From assembly GCF_013450155.1 (NCBI RefSeq), contig NZ_JACCKD010000001.1, forward strand, positions 372,001 to 436,000: a stretch of DNA of 64,000 nt, read 5' to 3'. The translations under genes were made by a program, and so were the position numbers. The number at the start of each line of letters is the position of its first letter. Position 1 is the first letter of the stretch. This DNA is from Haloechinothrix aidingensis (GTDB lineage Bacteria > Actinomycetota > Actinomycetes > Mycobacteriales > Pseudonocardiaceae). The notes under the pieces were generated by a model, which had not been told where the DNA came from, searched no databases, and worked only from the letters and a program-made list of their open reading frames with translations. Below are positions 1-8,678 of this stretch, in pieces.

Positions 1-83
1 ATGCTGCCGTGCTCGGCGATGGTGGTGACGAGGACGAGATGGCGAATCTTGAGCCGCCCGTCGAGTATCCGCTCGGTCGTCAT
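1..83 (-). CDS. LysR-family regulator, N-terminus only (runs off the left edge)
   Basis: Only the first 27 codons lie in the window. The translation starts MTTERILDGRLKIRHLVLV and continues TTIAEHGS, the usual opening of a LysR-type winged helix-turn-helix (an LKxRHL segment followed by a helix ending in xEHGS). It diverges from the aromatic catabolic operon that begins at 198, the classical arrangement for a LysR activator of a catabolic operon whose ligand is a pathway intermediate. That job is inferred from position. The ligand-binding domain is outside the window, so specificity cannot be judged. Confidence 0.72.
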   Translation of the reverse strand, partial: MTTERILDGRLKIRHLVLVTTIAEHGS

Positions 84-98
84 ATCCGGGATTCTATG

Positions 99-124
99 TC
101 CGTATGGGTATGGCGGGCTACGGG
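99..124. promoter_or_regulatory. Candidate LysR-type operator between the divergent genes
   Basis: The 114-bp gap between the LysR start (83) and the MBL start (198) contains TCCGTA, 14 bases, then TACGGG, an inverted repeat with one mismatch. It lies 15 bp from the regulator start, where an autoregulatory LysR site would be expected. The arms are short, so this is only a candidate. Confidence 0.25.
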
Positions 125-197
125 AAGAGTATTAGTTGGATATGTATTTCCTATCTACCGTCGTAGTCAGCGGAGCAAACACGTCAGGAGAGGCTAG

Positions 198-519
198 ATG
201 GAGCACGTCGTTCTCGGCAGCGGTGGCGATCCGCAGCTCAACACCGAACGAACCGCGCCGGCGACGGCGATCGTGCACGAGGGCGGGATCCACGTCGTCG
301 ACTGCGGCAACGGCGTCGCGCGCCAGCTGACGCGGGCCGGTGTTGACCTGCGTGACCTCGCCACGTTGGGGAGCACGCACCACCACAGCGAGCATGCGGC
401 ACTTCAGGCAGCCTGATACGTCCGCAGCCGAGGCCGGAGCTGTGGCAGCGGCCGCCGCGCGGGCCCGCTCGCGGTTCGACGGCGAGATCGTCGTCTCGCA
501 CGACCTGCTGCGCGTCTGA
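198..519 (+). pseudogene. MBL-fold metallo-hydrolase, internally deleted and frameshifted
   Basis: The first 65 or so codons read like an intact MBL-fold (RNase Z-like) hydrolase: a VVLGSGG start, an IHVVDCGNG strand, then STHHHSEH, which is the metal motif HxHxDH with Glu in place of Asp. The frame stops at 413-415. A second frame ending at 517-519 encodes ARSRFDGEIVVSHDLLRV, which looks like the C-terminal strand of the same family. The middle of the protein (normally about 200 residues) is missing and the two pieces are in different frames. A good ribosome site (AGGAGAGG) precedes ATG 198, so the short product may still be made. MBL hydrolases of this sort accompany some aromatic meta-cleavage operons; here the gene is dead. 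Confidence 0.7.
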
Positions 520-571
520 GGACCCGCACACACGCCGCCGGATCCGGCCACGACCGTACGAGGAGCAGACC

Positions 572-2077
572 ATGTCAACGAGCGCCACGCCCGCCGTGCG
601 GGACAGCGGGGAGCGGTATCGACGCACGGAGCTGTACAACGTCGTGGACGGGGACTCGATCGACGGCGTTGGCACGTTCGACAAGTACAGTCCGGTCGAC
701 GGTAGTGCGGTCGCGTCGGTGCACGAGGCGGGCGATGAGATCGTCGACGCCGCCGTCGGGTCGGCGCGCCGAGCCCTCGACGGTGAGTGGGCGCGCTGGA
801 CAGTGGCTGAGCGTGCGGGCTTGCTGCGTCGGGTCGCCGATGTCATCGAGGAGCGTGCCGAGGAGCTTGCGGCCGCGGAGGTTGCGGACACCGGTAAACC
901 GCTGGCCACCGCCCGCGAGCTGGACGTGGCTCGGGCCGCGGCGAACTTCCGCACTTTCGCAGATGTGGTGTCGGCCTCGGGGCTGGATTCGTTCCTCACC
1001 GAGACGCCGGACGGGCGGCGCGCATTGAACTACGCCGTGCGCAGGTCGCTGGGGGTGGTGGCGGTGATCGTGCCGTGGAACCTGCCCCTGTTGCTGCTGA
1101 CCTGGAAGGTGGCTCCGGCGCTGGCATGCGGCAACGCCGTCGTGGTCAAGCCGTCGGAGGAGACCCCGTCGACGGCGACGATGCTCGCCGAGGTGCTTCG
1201 CGAGGCGGGGGCACCGCGCGGTGTCTACAACGTCGTGCACGGCTTCGGGCCCGGGTCGGCAGGCGAGTGGTTGACGGCCCACCCGGACGTGGACGGGGTG
1301 ACGTTCACCGGCGAGTCGTCGACAGGTGCGGCGATCATGCGCGCGGTCGCCCCGCACGTTCGGCCCGTGTCGTTCGAGCTGGGTGGGAAGAACGCCGCGG
1401 TCGTCTTCGCCGACGCCGATCCGCAGCGCGTCATCGACGGGCTGGCCCGGTCGGTGTTCACCAACACCGGCCAGGTGTGCTTGTGCACCGAACGGCTCTA
1501 CATCGAGCGGCCGGTCTTCGACGAGATCGCGGCGGGCCTTGCCGAGCGCGCGCGCAAGCTGATGCTGGGCAGGCCCGAGGATCCGGTGACGACTACCGGG
1601 CCGCTGATCTCGACGGAACATCGCGAGAAGGTGCTCGGCCACTACCGGATCGCCGAGCAGGAGGGCGCCGACACGATGGTGGGCGGCGGTATACCCGAGC
1701 TCGGCGCCGAACTCGACGCGGGCGCGTGGATAGAACCGACACTGTGGACGGACCTGGACAACTCTGCGCGCACGCTGCGGGAGGAGATATTCGGTCCGGC
1801 TGCCGCCCTCGTGCCCTTCGACACCGAGGACGAGGCCGTGCGGCTGGCCAACGACACACGTTACGGGCTCGCCGCGTGTGTGTGGACACGCGACCTCGAG
1901 CGGGGCCACCGCGTCGCGCAGCGCATGCGGGTCGGGATGTCCTGGGTCAACACGTGGTACTTGCGGGACCTGCGCTCCCCGTTCGGCGGCATCGGCCTGT
2001 CCGGTATCGGCAGGGAGGGTGGCGCGCATTCGCTGGACTTCTACACCGAACCGACCAATGTGTGCGTGGCACTGTGA
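572..2077 (+). CDS. 2-aminomuconate-6-semialdehyde dehydrogenase (ALDH superfamily)
   Basis: A full-length 501-residue NAD(P)-dependent aldehyde dehydrogenase. It shows the VIVPWNLPLLL substrate/cofactor entrance, the VVVKPSEETPSTA cofactor segment, the general base in FELGGKNAAVVF and the nucleophilic Cys in NTGQVCLCTERLYIE. It is of the hydroxymuconic/aminomuconic semialdehyde dehydrogenase type (NbaE/AmnC/XylG-like). Given the 3-hydroxyanthranilate dioxygenase and decarboxylase genes downstream, the likely reaction is oxidation of 2-aminomuconate semialdehyde to 2-aminomuconate. ATG 572 is preceded by GAGGAG at a good distance. It is the first intact gene of an operon reaching 5693. Substrate assignment rests on context; the family is certain. 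Confidence 0.9.
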   Translation: MSTSATPAVRDSGERYRRTELYNVVDGDSIDGVGTFDKYSPVDGSAVASVHEAGDEIVDAAVGSARRALDGEWARWTVAERAGLLRRVADVIEERAEELAAAEVADTGKPLATARELDVARAAANFRTFADVVSASGLDSFLTETPDGRRALNYAVRRSLGVVAVIVPWNLPLLLLTWKVAPALACGNAVVVKPSEETPSTATMLAEVLREAGAPRGVYNVVHGFGPGSAGEWLTAHPDVDGVTFTGESSTGAAIMRAVAPHVRPVSFELGGKNAAVVFADADPQRVIDGLARSVFTNTGQVCLCTERLYIERPVFDEIAAGLAERARKLMLGRPEDPVTTTGPLISTEHREKVLGHYRIAEQEGADTMVGGGIPELGAELDAGAWIEPTLWTDLDNSARTLREEIFGPAAALVPFDTEDEAVRLANDTRYGLAACVWTRDLERGHRVAQRMRVGMSWVNTWYLRDLRSPFGGIGLSGIGREGGAHSLDFYTEPTNVCVAL

Positions 2078-2093
2078 ACGGAGGGCGTTGAGG

Positions 2094-2918
2094 ATGACAC
2101 GGACGAGCACCGATACCCGGGTGTCACACGTGGCGCGCCTGCTGGTCGAGGCGCGGCAGCTGCGCGAGCCATGTCCCCCGGTGCGCGACGAGCTCGCCGA
2201 AGGTGACCTGGACCAGGCCTACGCCGTGCAGGAAGCCGTCATCGAGAGCTTGCTGCGGCAGGGGCGGCACCGGGTGGGCCGCAAGATCGGGCTGACCTCA
2301 CCGGCCGTGCAGCGGCAGTTCGGGGTCTACCAGCCCGATTTCGGGATGCTCCTGGACGACGCCGTCTACGCTGACCGGGAGGCGATCCCCTTGGCAGGGT
2401 TCCTGCAGCCCCGGGCGGAGGCGGAGGTCGCGTTCGTGCTCGGGACCGATCTGGACATCCCCTCGCCGACGGTGGCCGACGTGCTGCGGGCCACGGAGTA
2501 CCTGTTGCCTGCCATCGAGATCGTCGACTCGCGCGTGGCGGGGTGGGACATCCAGATCGTCGACACGGTGGCCGACAACGCCTCCACCGGTGCGGCGGTG
2601 CTGGGCACCACCCCGGTACGGCCGGGCGCTGTGGACCTGGTGCGCGCCGGCATGGCGATGGAACGCACGGGGACGGTCGTCTCGACCGGCGCCGGGGCCG
2701 CGTGCCTCGGAAGTCCCGTCTCGGCGGTGACCTGGCTGGCCCGCACGCTCGCGCGGCGCGGTGACCCGCTGCGCGCGGGTGAGGTGGTGCTGTCCGGGGC
2801 GCTGGGTCCGATGGTTCCGGTGGTCCCGGCGCGCGCTGCTACCGGCTATCGCGCGCGGATCCACGGGCTCGGCGAGGTGCACGCCGTGTTCACACAGGAG
2901 GAAGGGGAGGTGGCATGA
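2094..2918 (+). CDS. 2-oxopent-4-enoate hydratase (FAH/MhpD family)
   Basis: A 274-residue protein of the fumarylacetoacetate hydrolase/MhpD fold. The segment VGRKIGLTSPAVQRQFGV followed by QPDFGMLLDD is characteristic of 2-keto-4-pentenoate hydratases. Metal-ligand acidic residues are seen in PRAEAEVAFVL and AIEIVDSRV. It should add water to 2-oxopent-4-enoate to give 4-hydroxy-2-oxovalerate. ATG 2094 has a purine-rich site (GGAGGGCG) upstream; the frame is open further upstream, but that part overlaps the dehydrogenase gene and reads as out-of-frame noise. Its stop overlaps the next start (ATGA), so translation is coupled. No aldolase or acylating acetaldehyde dehydrogenase for its product is in view. 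Confidence 0.85.
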   Translation: MTRTSTDTRVSHVARLLVEARQLREPCPPVRDELAEGDLDQAYAVQEAVIESLLRQGRHRVGRKIGLTSPAVQRQFGVYQPDFGMLLDDAVYADREAIPLAGFLQPRAEAEVAFVLGTDLDIPSPTVADVLRATEYLLPAIEIVDSRVAGWDIQIVDTVADNASTGAAVLGTTPVRPGAVDLVRAGMAMERTGTVVSTGAGAACLGSPVSAVTWLARTLARRGDPLRAGEVVLSGALGPMVPVVPARAATGYRARIHGLGEVHAVFTQEEGEVA

Positions 2919-3733
2919 CACGAGCGGATTCCGGCGCCGACACCGGGCCGCACGCGGCCGCCCTCGACGAGGCAGCGACGACGGCCAGCCCGGTCGATCA
3001 GATCACCGCGACGCGGGCGCTCACCCTGGACGAGGCCTACCGCGTGCAGGCCGAGCTCCTGGCGTGCCGCCACGCACGGGGTGAGCGCGAGGTGGGTCTC
3101 AAGCTCGGATTCACCAGCGAGGCCAAGATGGCTCAGATGGGGATCTCCGAAGTGATCGCCGGGCGGCTCACCGACGCCATGCGCGTCGCGGACGGCGGGA
3201 CCACCGACCGGCGCCGGTTCATCCACCCCCGCGTGGAACCCGAGATCGCGTTCCGGCTGTCCGGCCGGGTCGAACAGGCCGGACCGAATGCCGATCCCGC
3301 CGAGGTGATCGACGCCGTCGCCCCCGCGCTGGAGATCATCGACTCCCGCTACCGCGACTTCCGCTTCACGCTGGAAGACGTGGTCGCAGACAACACCTCG
3401 GCCGCGGGCTACGTGACCGGCCCGTGGACCGCGTTCGACCGCGCGCACGACATCACCAACCTCGGCGTGATGCTCGAGACGGACGGTCAGCTCGCCGACA
3501 CGGGGTCGACGGCGGCGATCCTCGGCGACCCGCTCCGCGCTGTGGCCGCCGCCGTCCGGCTGGCCACGCGGTACGGCATGCCACTACATGCGGGGTCGGT
3601 CGTGCTGGCCGGGGCAGCCACGGCGGCGCACTGGCTGTCCGCGGCCACCCACGTCGAGGTCACTGTCGCGGAGCTGGGCAGGGCGACCCTGCGTACGCAC
3701 GGAGGTGAGCATGACGACATCGCGCGTCGTTGA
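2915..3733 (+). CDS. 4-oxalocrotonate (2-oxo-3-hexenedioate) decarboxylase
   Basis: A 272-residue paralogue of the preceding hydratase, in the same fold. The motif [17 protein letters not shown], the glycine-rich AGRLTDAM turn and [12 protein letters not shown] with IIDSRYRDF place it with the decarboxylase partner of the meta-cleavage pathway (NbaG/AmnE/DmpH-like) rather than with the hydratase. The Glu-x-Glu and Asp residues that bind Mg2+/Mn2+ are present. Hydratase and decarboxylase usually form a complex that channels the unstable dienol, consistent with their 4-bp overlap here. It decarboxylates 2-oxo-3-hexenedioate after deamination of 2-aminomuconate. Its 3' end overlaps the deaminase gene by 23 bp. 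Confidence 0.85.
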   Translation: MTRADSGADTGPHAAALDEAATTASPVDQITATRALTLDEAYRVQAELLACRHARGEREVGLKLGFTSEAKMAQMGISEVIAGRLTDAMRVADGGTTDRRRFIHPRVEPEIAFRLSGRVEQAGPNADPAEVIDAVAPALEIIDSRYRDFRFTLEDVVADNTSAAGYVTGPWTAFDRAHDITNLGVMLETDGQLADTGSTAAILGDPLRAVAAAVRLATRYGMPLHAGSVVLAGAATAAHWLSAATHVEVTVAELGRATLRTHGGEHDDIARR

Positions 3734-4148
3734 CGGAAAGGCGGCCCCGCGCGGGGCGTTTCCGCACGTGAAGGTTGCCGGCGAGTTCGTGTACGTATCC
3801 GGCACGAGCAGCCGCGGGCCGGACAACACCATCGCAGGGGCTGAGGCCGACGCGCTGGGCACGGTATCGCTGGACATCCGCACCCAGACCCGGGCGGTGA
3901 TCGAGAACATCCGCGACCTGTTGCGAGCGGCGGGGGCCGAGCTGGACGACCTGGTACAGGTCACGACCTACCTGGTCAGCATGAACGATTTCGGCGGTTA
4001 CAACGAGGTCTACGCGGAGTACTTCGACCACAGCGGACCCACGAGGACCACGGTGGCGGTACACCAGCTACCGCACCCGCACCTGCTCATCGAGATGCAG
4101 GCCGTCGCCCATCTCGATGACCGACACGGAAAGGAGCACAGGCGATGA
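3711..4148 (+). CDS. 2-aminomuconate deaminase (RidA/YjgF family)
   Basis: A 145-residue RidA-fold protein with [16 protein letters not shown], the [14 protein letters not shown] strand-helix and the terminal [11 protein letters not shown]. This is the 2-aminomuconate deaminase branch (NbaF/AmnD-like), which is longer than housekeeping RidA (about 128 residues). It hydrolyses the enamine/imine of 2-aminomuconate to release ammonia and 4-oxalocrotonate. ATG 3711 is preceded by GGAGGTGAGC, a near-perfect ribosome site, and lies inside the end of the decarboxylase gene. Its stop overlaps the dioxygenase start (ATGA at 4145), so expression is coupled throughout. Confidence 0.87.
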   Translation: MTTSRVVDGKAAPRGAFPHVKVAGEFVYVSGTSSRGPDNTIAGAEADALGTVSLDIRTQTRAVIENIRDLLRAAGAELDDLVQVTTYLVSMNDFGGYNEVYAEYFDHSGPTRTTVAVHQLPHPHLLIEMQAVAHLDDRHGKEHRR

Positions 4149-4669
4149 GCGGCATTCCCCCGAGTATCAACTTCGAGCAGTGGGTCAAGGACAACGAGGA
4201 CCAGCTCAAGCCGCCGGTGAACAACAAGCAGGTCTGGGAGCGTGTCGACGACTTCATCGTCCAGGTCATCGGCGGGCCCAACCAGCGTACCGACTTCCAC
4301 GTCGACCCGTACGAGGAGTGGTTCTACCAGTTCAAGGGCGACATGCACGTGAACCTGATGACCGGGGACGGTCTGGAGACGGTGCACATCAACGAAGGCG
4401 ACATGTGGCTGCTGCCGAGGGACATACCGCATTCGCCGCAGCGCCCTGACAGCGACTCGATCGGCCTGGTCATCGAGCGCCTCCGCGAGGAAGGCACGCT
4501 GGAGAAGTTCCAGTGGTACTGCCAGCGATGCGAGCACCTGGTCCACGAGGTGCAGCTGCAGGTGCGCGACATCGTCGCGGACCTGCCGCCGGTGTTCGAG
4601 GCGTTCTACGCGGACACCGAAGCACGGACCTGTGGTCGCTGTGGCGAGCTGCACCCGGGCAGGGGATGA
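4145..4669 (+). CDS. nbaC: 3-hydroxyanthranilate 3,4-dioxygenase
   Basis: At 174 residues it matches the length of bacterial 3-hydroxyanthranilate 3,4-dioxygenase. The cupin iron site is visible as [16 protein letters not shown] (His and Glu ligands) and DIPHSPQRP (second His). The C-terminal rubredoxin-like site has two CxxC pairs, YCQRCEH and TCGRCGE, typical of the bacterial enzyme. It opens the ring of 3-hydroxyanthranilate to 2-amino-3-carboxymuconate semialdehyde with Fe(II) and O2. This gene identifies the whole operon as a kynurenine/3-hydroxyanthranilate catabolic route rather than a catechol or 2-aminophenol one. Confidence 0.94.
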   Translation: MSGIPPSINFEQWVKDNEDQLKPPVNNKQVWERVDDFIVQVIGGPNQRTDFHVDPYEEWFYQFKGDMHVNLMTGDGLETVHINEGDMWLLPRDIPHSPQRPDSDSIGLVIERLREEGTLEKFQWYCQRCEHLVHEVQLQVRDIVADLPPVFEAFYADTEARTCGRCGELHPGRG

Positions 4670-4673
4670 CCAC

Positions 4674-5693
4674 GTGAGCGTCATCGATGTACACACCCAC
4701 TACGTGCCGCGCGGGTGGCCCGACCTGAACGAGGTCGCCGGAGCGGCGCACGACTGGCCGTGGATGCGGGTCGAGACCGAGCGCGACGCGGTGATCATGG
4801 TCGGCTCCCGCGAGTTCCGCCGCGTGCGCGCCGACTGCTGGGACGCGGGGACCCGGGTGGCGGCGATGGACGCCGACGGGGTGGACATACAGGTGGTCTC
4901 CCCGACGCCGGTGTTCTTCTCGTACTCTAGGCCGGGCCCGCAGGCGGTCAAGGTCGCCAGGGTCTTCAACGACCTGGCGCTGGAGATCTGCGAGCCGGCG
5001 CCGGAGCGGCTGCTGCCGTTCTGCCAGGTTCCGCTGCAGGACACCGACGCCGCCTGCGCGGAACTCGACCGCTGCCTCGCGGCAGGGCACGTCGGCGTCG
5101 AGATCGGCAACCACGTCGGAGACAGGGACCTCGACGACGCAGGTATCGTCACCTTCCTGCAGCACTGCGCCGATGTTGGCGCCCCAGTCTTCGTGCACCC
5201 CTGGGACATGCCCAGCTCGCCCCGGCTGGATCGGTGGATGGCGCGCTGGCTCACCGGCATGCCCGCCGAGACGCACCTGTCCATCCTCGCCCTCATCCTG
5301 GGCGGGGTGTTCGACAAGGTGCCCGACACGCTACGCATCTGCTTCGCGCATGGGGGCGGATCCTTCGCGTTCTGGCTAGGACGCATGGAAAACGCCTGGT
5401 ACCAGCGCGGCGACGTGATCGGCACATCGGAAAGGCCGCCATCGTACTACCTCGAACGGTTCAGTGTGGACACGGTCGTCTTCGACGAACAGGCACTGCG
5501 ACTACTCGTCGACACCCTCGGCTCGGGCCAGGTGATGTTGGGAAGCGACTACCCGTACCCGCTCGGCGAGCGCCCCGTGGGGGAGGTGGTGCGACGGGCG
5601 GACCTGCAGGCGGACGGGGCCAAGGAAGCCATCCTGGGCGGCAACGCGCGCTCGTTTCTCAACGGTACGCAGGCTAGTCCAACATCATGTTGA
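4674..5693 (+). CDS. nbaD: 2-amino-3-carboxymuconate-6-semialdehyde decarboxylase (ACMSD)
   Basis: A 339-residue amidohydrolase-superfamily decarboxylase. The N-terminal metal motif is VIDVHTHYVPRGWP (HxH). Further metal/substrate residues are in APVFVHPWDMP (His), CFAHGGGSFAFWLGR (His) and MLGSDYPYPLGE (Asp), all characteristic of zinc ACMSD. GTG 4674 is chosen because it starts 5 bp after the dioxygenase stop and places the HTH motif near residue 6, as in the family; a 14-codon longer frame would overlap the upstream gene. It removes the 3-carboxyl group, steering flux to 2-aminomuconate semialdehyde and away from quinolinate. It is the last gene of the operon. Confidence 0.93.
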   Translation: MSVIDVHTHYVPRGWPDLNEVAGAAHDWPWMRVETERDAVIMVGSREFRRVRADCWDAGTRVAAMDADGVDIQVVSPTPVFFSYSRPGPQAVKVARVFNDLALEICEPAPERLLPFCQVPLQDTDAACAELDRCLAAGHVGVEIGNHVGDRDLDDAGIVTFLQHCADVGAPVFVHPWDMPSSPRLDRWMARWLTGMPAETHLSILALILGGVFDKVPDTLRICFAHGGGSFAFWLGRMENAWYQRGDVIGTSERPPSYYLERFSVDTVVFDEQALRLLVDTLGSGQVMLGSDYPYPLGERPVGEVVRRADLQADGAKEAILGGNARSFLNGTQASPTSC

Positions 5694-5761
5694 TACGGCA
5701 CGCGCACCGGGAGTAGACCGTACTCCTCCGGAGCCGGCACTCGATATGGTTTTCGTCGCCG

Positions 5762-5833
5762 ACCTTCGCACCTGTCGCCACCCGCCACCAGCTTCTTGAC
5801 GAGCTAGCGGCGGGTGGCGACAGGTGCGAAGGT
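5762..5833. repeat. Perfect 25-bp inverted repeat with a 22-nt loop
   Basis: Bases 5762-5786 are the exact reverse complement of 5809-5833, with a 22-base loop between. The stem is too long and too perfect for an ordinary intrinsic terminator and has no T-tract, but 69 bp after the last gene of the operon it could still end transcription. It could also be the trace of a small palindromic mobile element or of an inverted duplication. It sits just outside the base-composition break that begins near 6.1 kb. Confidence 0.85.
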
Positions 5834-6918
5834 AGACGTGGCGATACCACGCTGTACCGGCGGCCGGTACAGGTTGCGCCGCTCCAACACGGTCGGCGAA
5901 CTGCCGCCCGATGTGTAGGGGAAACCCACCGCGCTCGACATGATGTCGGTACCATCCGTCCCACTCCTGTAGGCGCCGGGCAATCAAGCGTTCGGTGAAA
6001 CCGGCACCCCTAGTCGGCGTGGGTTTCACGAGGGGCCGTCCCAATATTCGGTCCGAATCGTCGTCTACGCCGACGCCCTGGGCTTTGGGTAGCAGCACCT
6101 ACTCATATGCGGCAACAACTCTGACGATCAACTTGCATACCAACTCTGTCATGCATCGCAGTCGGGCGCGCCAAGCAGCCTTGTCGAGGTGGCTGGGTGC
6201 CGGTTGACGGTCGAGAAACCGTTCACACGATGCCGCGTCCCGGCTCAGACCGACTAGTAGCAACTCAGAAGCTCGGCGTCCCGCCGCCACTGGATCGTGT
6301 CGCCCATGCACTCGCGATCGTTCTCGCTGTCACCGAACGAGCCCCAGACAGGCTGCTCTCGATGACTCGAAGCAAATCAATCCCCGATCAACACTCGTGG
6401 CAGCCGAGCCGATTGCGAGAACGAGAACGAAATCCAATCGTCAACCTGGTGAAGACGGCGGGCACACGCTCACTACCAGTGAGCGCACCAGCGGCGAGGC
6501 GATAAAGATCGCCATCTACGGACGTCGTGCTGCGACGGCCAACACGCAGATGATCAGCCCATACGCACGGGATATGCCCAAACAGACATGTCCAACAACG
6601 CAATGCGCATTAGTCAGACATGGTTTGGACATCTACACTCTATTGCATAGATCACACTGGAAGTTGGCCAGTGTTAGAAACAGCAGTCCTATCCGGAGGA
6701 ATCAATGCTGGACCAAGCCGACACCCGTACTTCGCCTGGGTAATCCTGATGATCAATACACATACATTATTGAGTAGCATCCGCGACCAGAGATCATCCG
6801 ATACGCCAGGAATTTTGATGCGAGCGTACGGAAAATCACGTCCATGTAGGTGGTCGAAACTTCAACTGACCGTCAACCCACGATGACGCCGTGACTCGTG
6901 GTCGACCGGGAGACACAA
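5834..6918. other. Gene-poor stretch entering the AT-richer island
   Basis: About 1.1 kb in which I find no convincing gene on either strand. Open frames exist but lack ribosome sites and recognisable motifs. From about 6.1 kb onwards the composition shifts to roughly half AT and codons such as ATA become common, marking the left side of the island. A promoter for the symporter operon should lie in the last few hundred bases, but I cannot place it securely. Confidence 0.5.
6216..6228 (+). repeat. Left copy of a 13-bp inverted repeat bracketing the island
   Basis: AAACCGTTCACAC here is the exact reverse complement of the sequence at 11075-11087. Both copies lie close to the points where base composition changes. 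This may be the mark of the element that carried the island, an operator, or chance. Confidence 0.35.
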
Positions 6919-7065
6919 ATGCTGGAACCGCTACTATTTACACTGTTCTACGGAACTCCGCCGTTGGTCGCAGCGCTCGTCGCAATTCACGTTATGCAAC
7001 GCTGCTATTCTACGACATTCGACGAGGGGGTGAATAGCAGTGTTTACAGCCATAGTACTGATTAG
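6919..7065 (+). CDS. Small membrane protein, putative symporter accessory subunit
   Basis: A 48-residue frame with a good ribosome site (GGGAG, 6 nt before the ATG). It has one hydrophobic helix, about residues 5-26, with the core LLFTLFYGTPPLVAALVAI and then a polar, charged tail. It overlaps the symporter start at 7040 by 26 bp, so the two are probably translationally coupled. Many sodium/solute symporters of this family are encoded directly after a tiny hydrophobic protein; this has the right size, topology and place. I cannot assign it to a named family. Confidence 0.55.
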   Translation: MLEPLLFTLFYGTPPLVAALVAIHVMQRCYSTTFDEGVNSSVYSHSTD

Positions 7066-8647
7066 CTTCCTGGTATATGTCCTTATCGGGTACGTCGTAG
7101 GCCGACACGTAAAGACGAAGTCAGACTATTTTGTTGCCGGCCGAAAAGCTCCCACGCTCCTCATAACTGGATCGCTGGTCGCGTCCTATATGAGTGCCGT
7201 AGGTTTCACCGGAGACGTAGGACTTTCGTACGATGGTTACCCGATCCTACTTCTGATACTACTGGTCGTATCGTACACAGGCTATATACTCGGCCCGCTC
7301 ATATTCGGTCGGTACCTTCGACGCTCTAATGTGCTCACTATTCCCGAGTTTCTCGGTAAGCGTTTCGATTCACGGCGCGTGCAGGTGTTGGCAGGAGTGA
7401 CCGTAATCGCAGGAGTCGGAATCTACCTGTTGGCGATTACACAAGGGCTCGCTCTTTTGATGTCAAGCTTGCTGGATATAAACTTCGCCACAGCATTGCT
7501 AGTCCTCCTCGTCGCATACACCAGCCTTACGATAATTTCGGGATCACCCGGAGTTCTGGTAACCGACACGATAATGTTCGTTGTCTTCACCACAGCTGCG
7601 ATTATGTGCATGGGATGGGTTATTTGGGATCTGGGCGGCCCTCAGGATGTCGTTGCTCGAATTGCGAACCTCGGGACCCATCCCGATAGCCTCATGCCCC
7701 ACGGGCTAACTGGCTCGACCGCATACATGGGAACGCCCGGAGATGCAATCGTCTGGGCCGGAATCTACGGTGTCGTCTGGGCAATTATCATCACCGTGAG
7801 TCCCTGGCAGAGCAGTCGCTACATGATGGCAAAAAATGAACACGCAAGTGTACGTGGAGGTGCATGGGCGGCCGCAGCGATGTTGGTATTCTACATACCA
7901 TTGGCCTTCGGTTCCCTGGCGCTGAATCTGTACGACTCTTCAATCCAACCGTCGGAAAACGCATTTATTCATGCAGCACAGGAGATTATGCCGATAGGGC
8001 TCGGCGCTGTTGCCTTGTGCGGAATATTTGCCGCCGGACTGTCGACTGCCTCGACGTTCCTCTCGTTGGTGGGATTCAGCGTATCGCACGACATCAACGT
8101 GAATAACCAGAAAAAGCCGTCAACATCTGATTCTGGAACGAAAGGTGCTCGACTCGCCATTCTCGGTGTCGGAGCCTCTGTTTTTGTCGTCGCCTATATC
8201 GCGCCACCCGCCATTCTTGAATTGGCTTACTTCGCAGGAGCACTCTTCGCTGCATCCTGGGGGCCGGTCTGCCTGATGGCAGTCCATAGTTCTCGCATAA
8301 CAGCGCGCGGCGCCAGTGCGAGTATCGCGAGTGGTTTTACGACAGTGGTAGCCATGGAGATTGCAGAAGTAGCCACCTCTCTCGAGATTCCCATATATCT
8401 ACATCCAGCCATCGTCGGATTTGCGATCAGTTTTTGTGCGGCTCTTGCCGCTAGCAGTAGTAAAGATGCCAGTCGACGTGGTACAGCCTTCAGGAAGGAA
8501 TTGATGAACACGCCGAGTAGCGAAGTGGATACAGTTGAGTTGAAGAAGACAAAAGCTACGCTAGTGACGCTTTCCGTTGTATCTATCGCTTCCATCGGAG
8601 TCCTCTACTACGCATACTACCGTCCGGTACTGAGTGTTCTTGGATGA
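7040..8647 (+). CDS. Sodium:solute symporter family (SSS) transporter
   Basis: A 535-residue protein with about 13 predicted membrane helices. The N-terminus has the SSS hallmark pattern GRHVKTKSDYFVAGRKAP, then VASYMSAVGFTGDVGLSYDG, the first unwound helix that binds Na+ and substrate. GTG 7040 is preceded by GAGGGGG. It starts the catabolic part of the AT-rich island, whose other genes are a dehydrogenase and a flavin oxidase; import of a small aromatic acid or other organic acid for those enzymes is a reasonable guess. Codon use (many ATA, TTG and A/T-ending codons) differs sharply from the flanking genes and indicates horizontal transfer. Confidence 0.85.
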   Translation: MFTAIVLISFLVYVLIGYVVGRHVKTKSDYFVAGRKAPTLLITGSLVASYMSAVGFTGDVGLSYDGYPILLLILLVVSYTGYILGPLIFGRYLRRSNVLTIPEFLGKRFDSRRVQVLAGVTVIAGVGIYLLAITQGLALLMSSLLDINFATALLVLLVAYTSLTIISGSPGVLVTDTIMFVVFTTAAIMCMGWVIWDLGGPQDVVARIANLGTHPDSLMPHGLTGSTAYMGTPGDAIVWAGIYGVVWAIIITVSPWQSSRYMMAKNEHASVRGGAWAAAAMLVFYIPLAFGSLALNLYDSSIQPSENAFIHAAQEIMPIGLGAVALCGIFAAGLSTASTFLSLVGFSVSHDINVNNQKKPSTSDSGTKGARLAILGVGASVFVVAYIAPPAILELAYFAGALFAASWGPVCLMAVHSSRITARGASASIASGFTTVVAMEIAEVATSLEIPIYLHPAIVGFAISFCAALAASSSKDASRRGTAFRKELMNTPSSEVDTVELKKTKATLVTLSVVSIASIGVLYYAYYRPVLSVLG

Positions 8648-8678
8648 TTCCGGATAAGCCGTGGTCAGGAGTAGCTAT

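Noticed and set aside
5685-6098. A 137-codon minus-strand frame over the 25-bp inverted repeat.
   Set aside because: It reads straight through the palindrome and matches no family I know; probably chance.
6397-6777. A 126-codon plus-strand frame in the gene-poor stretch.
   Set aside because: No ribosome site, no conserved motif, random-looking composition; kept as non-coding.
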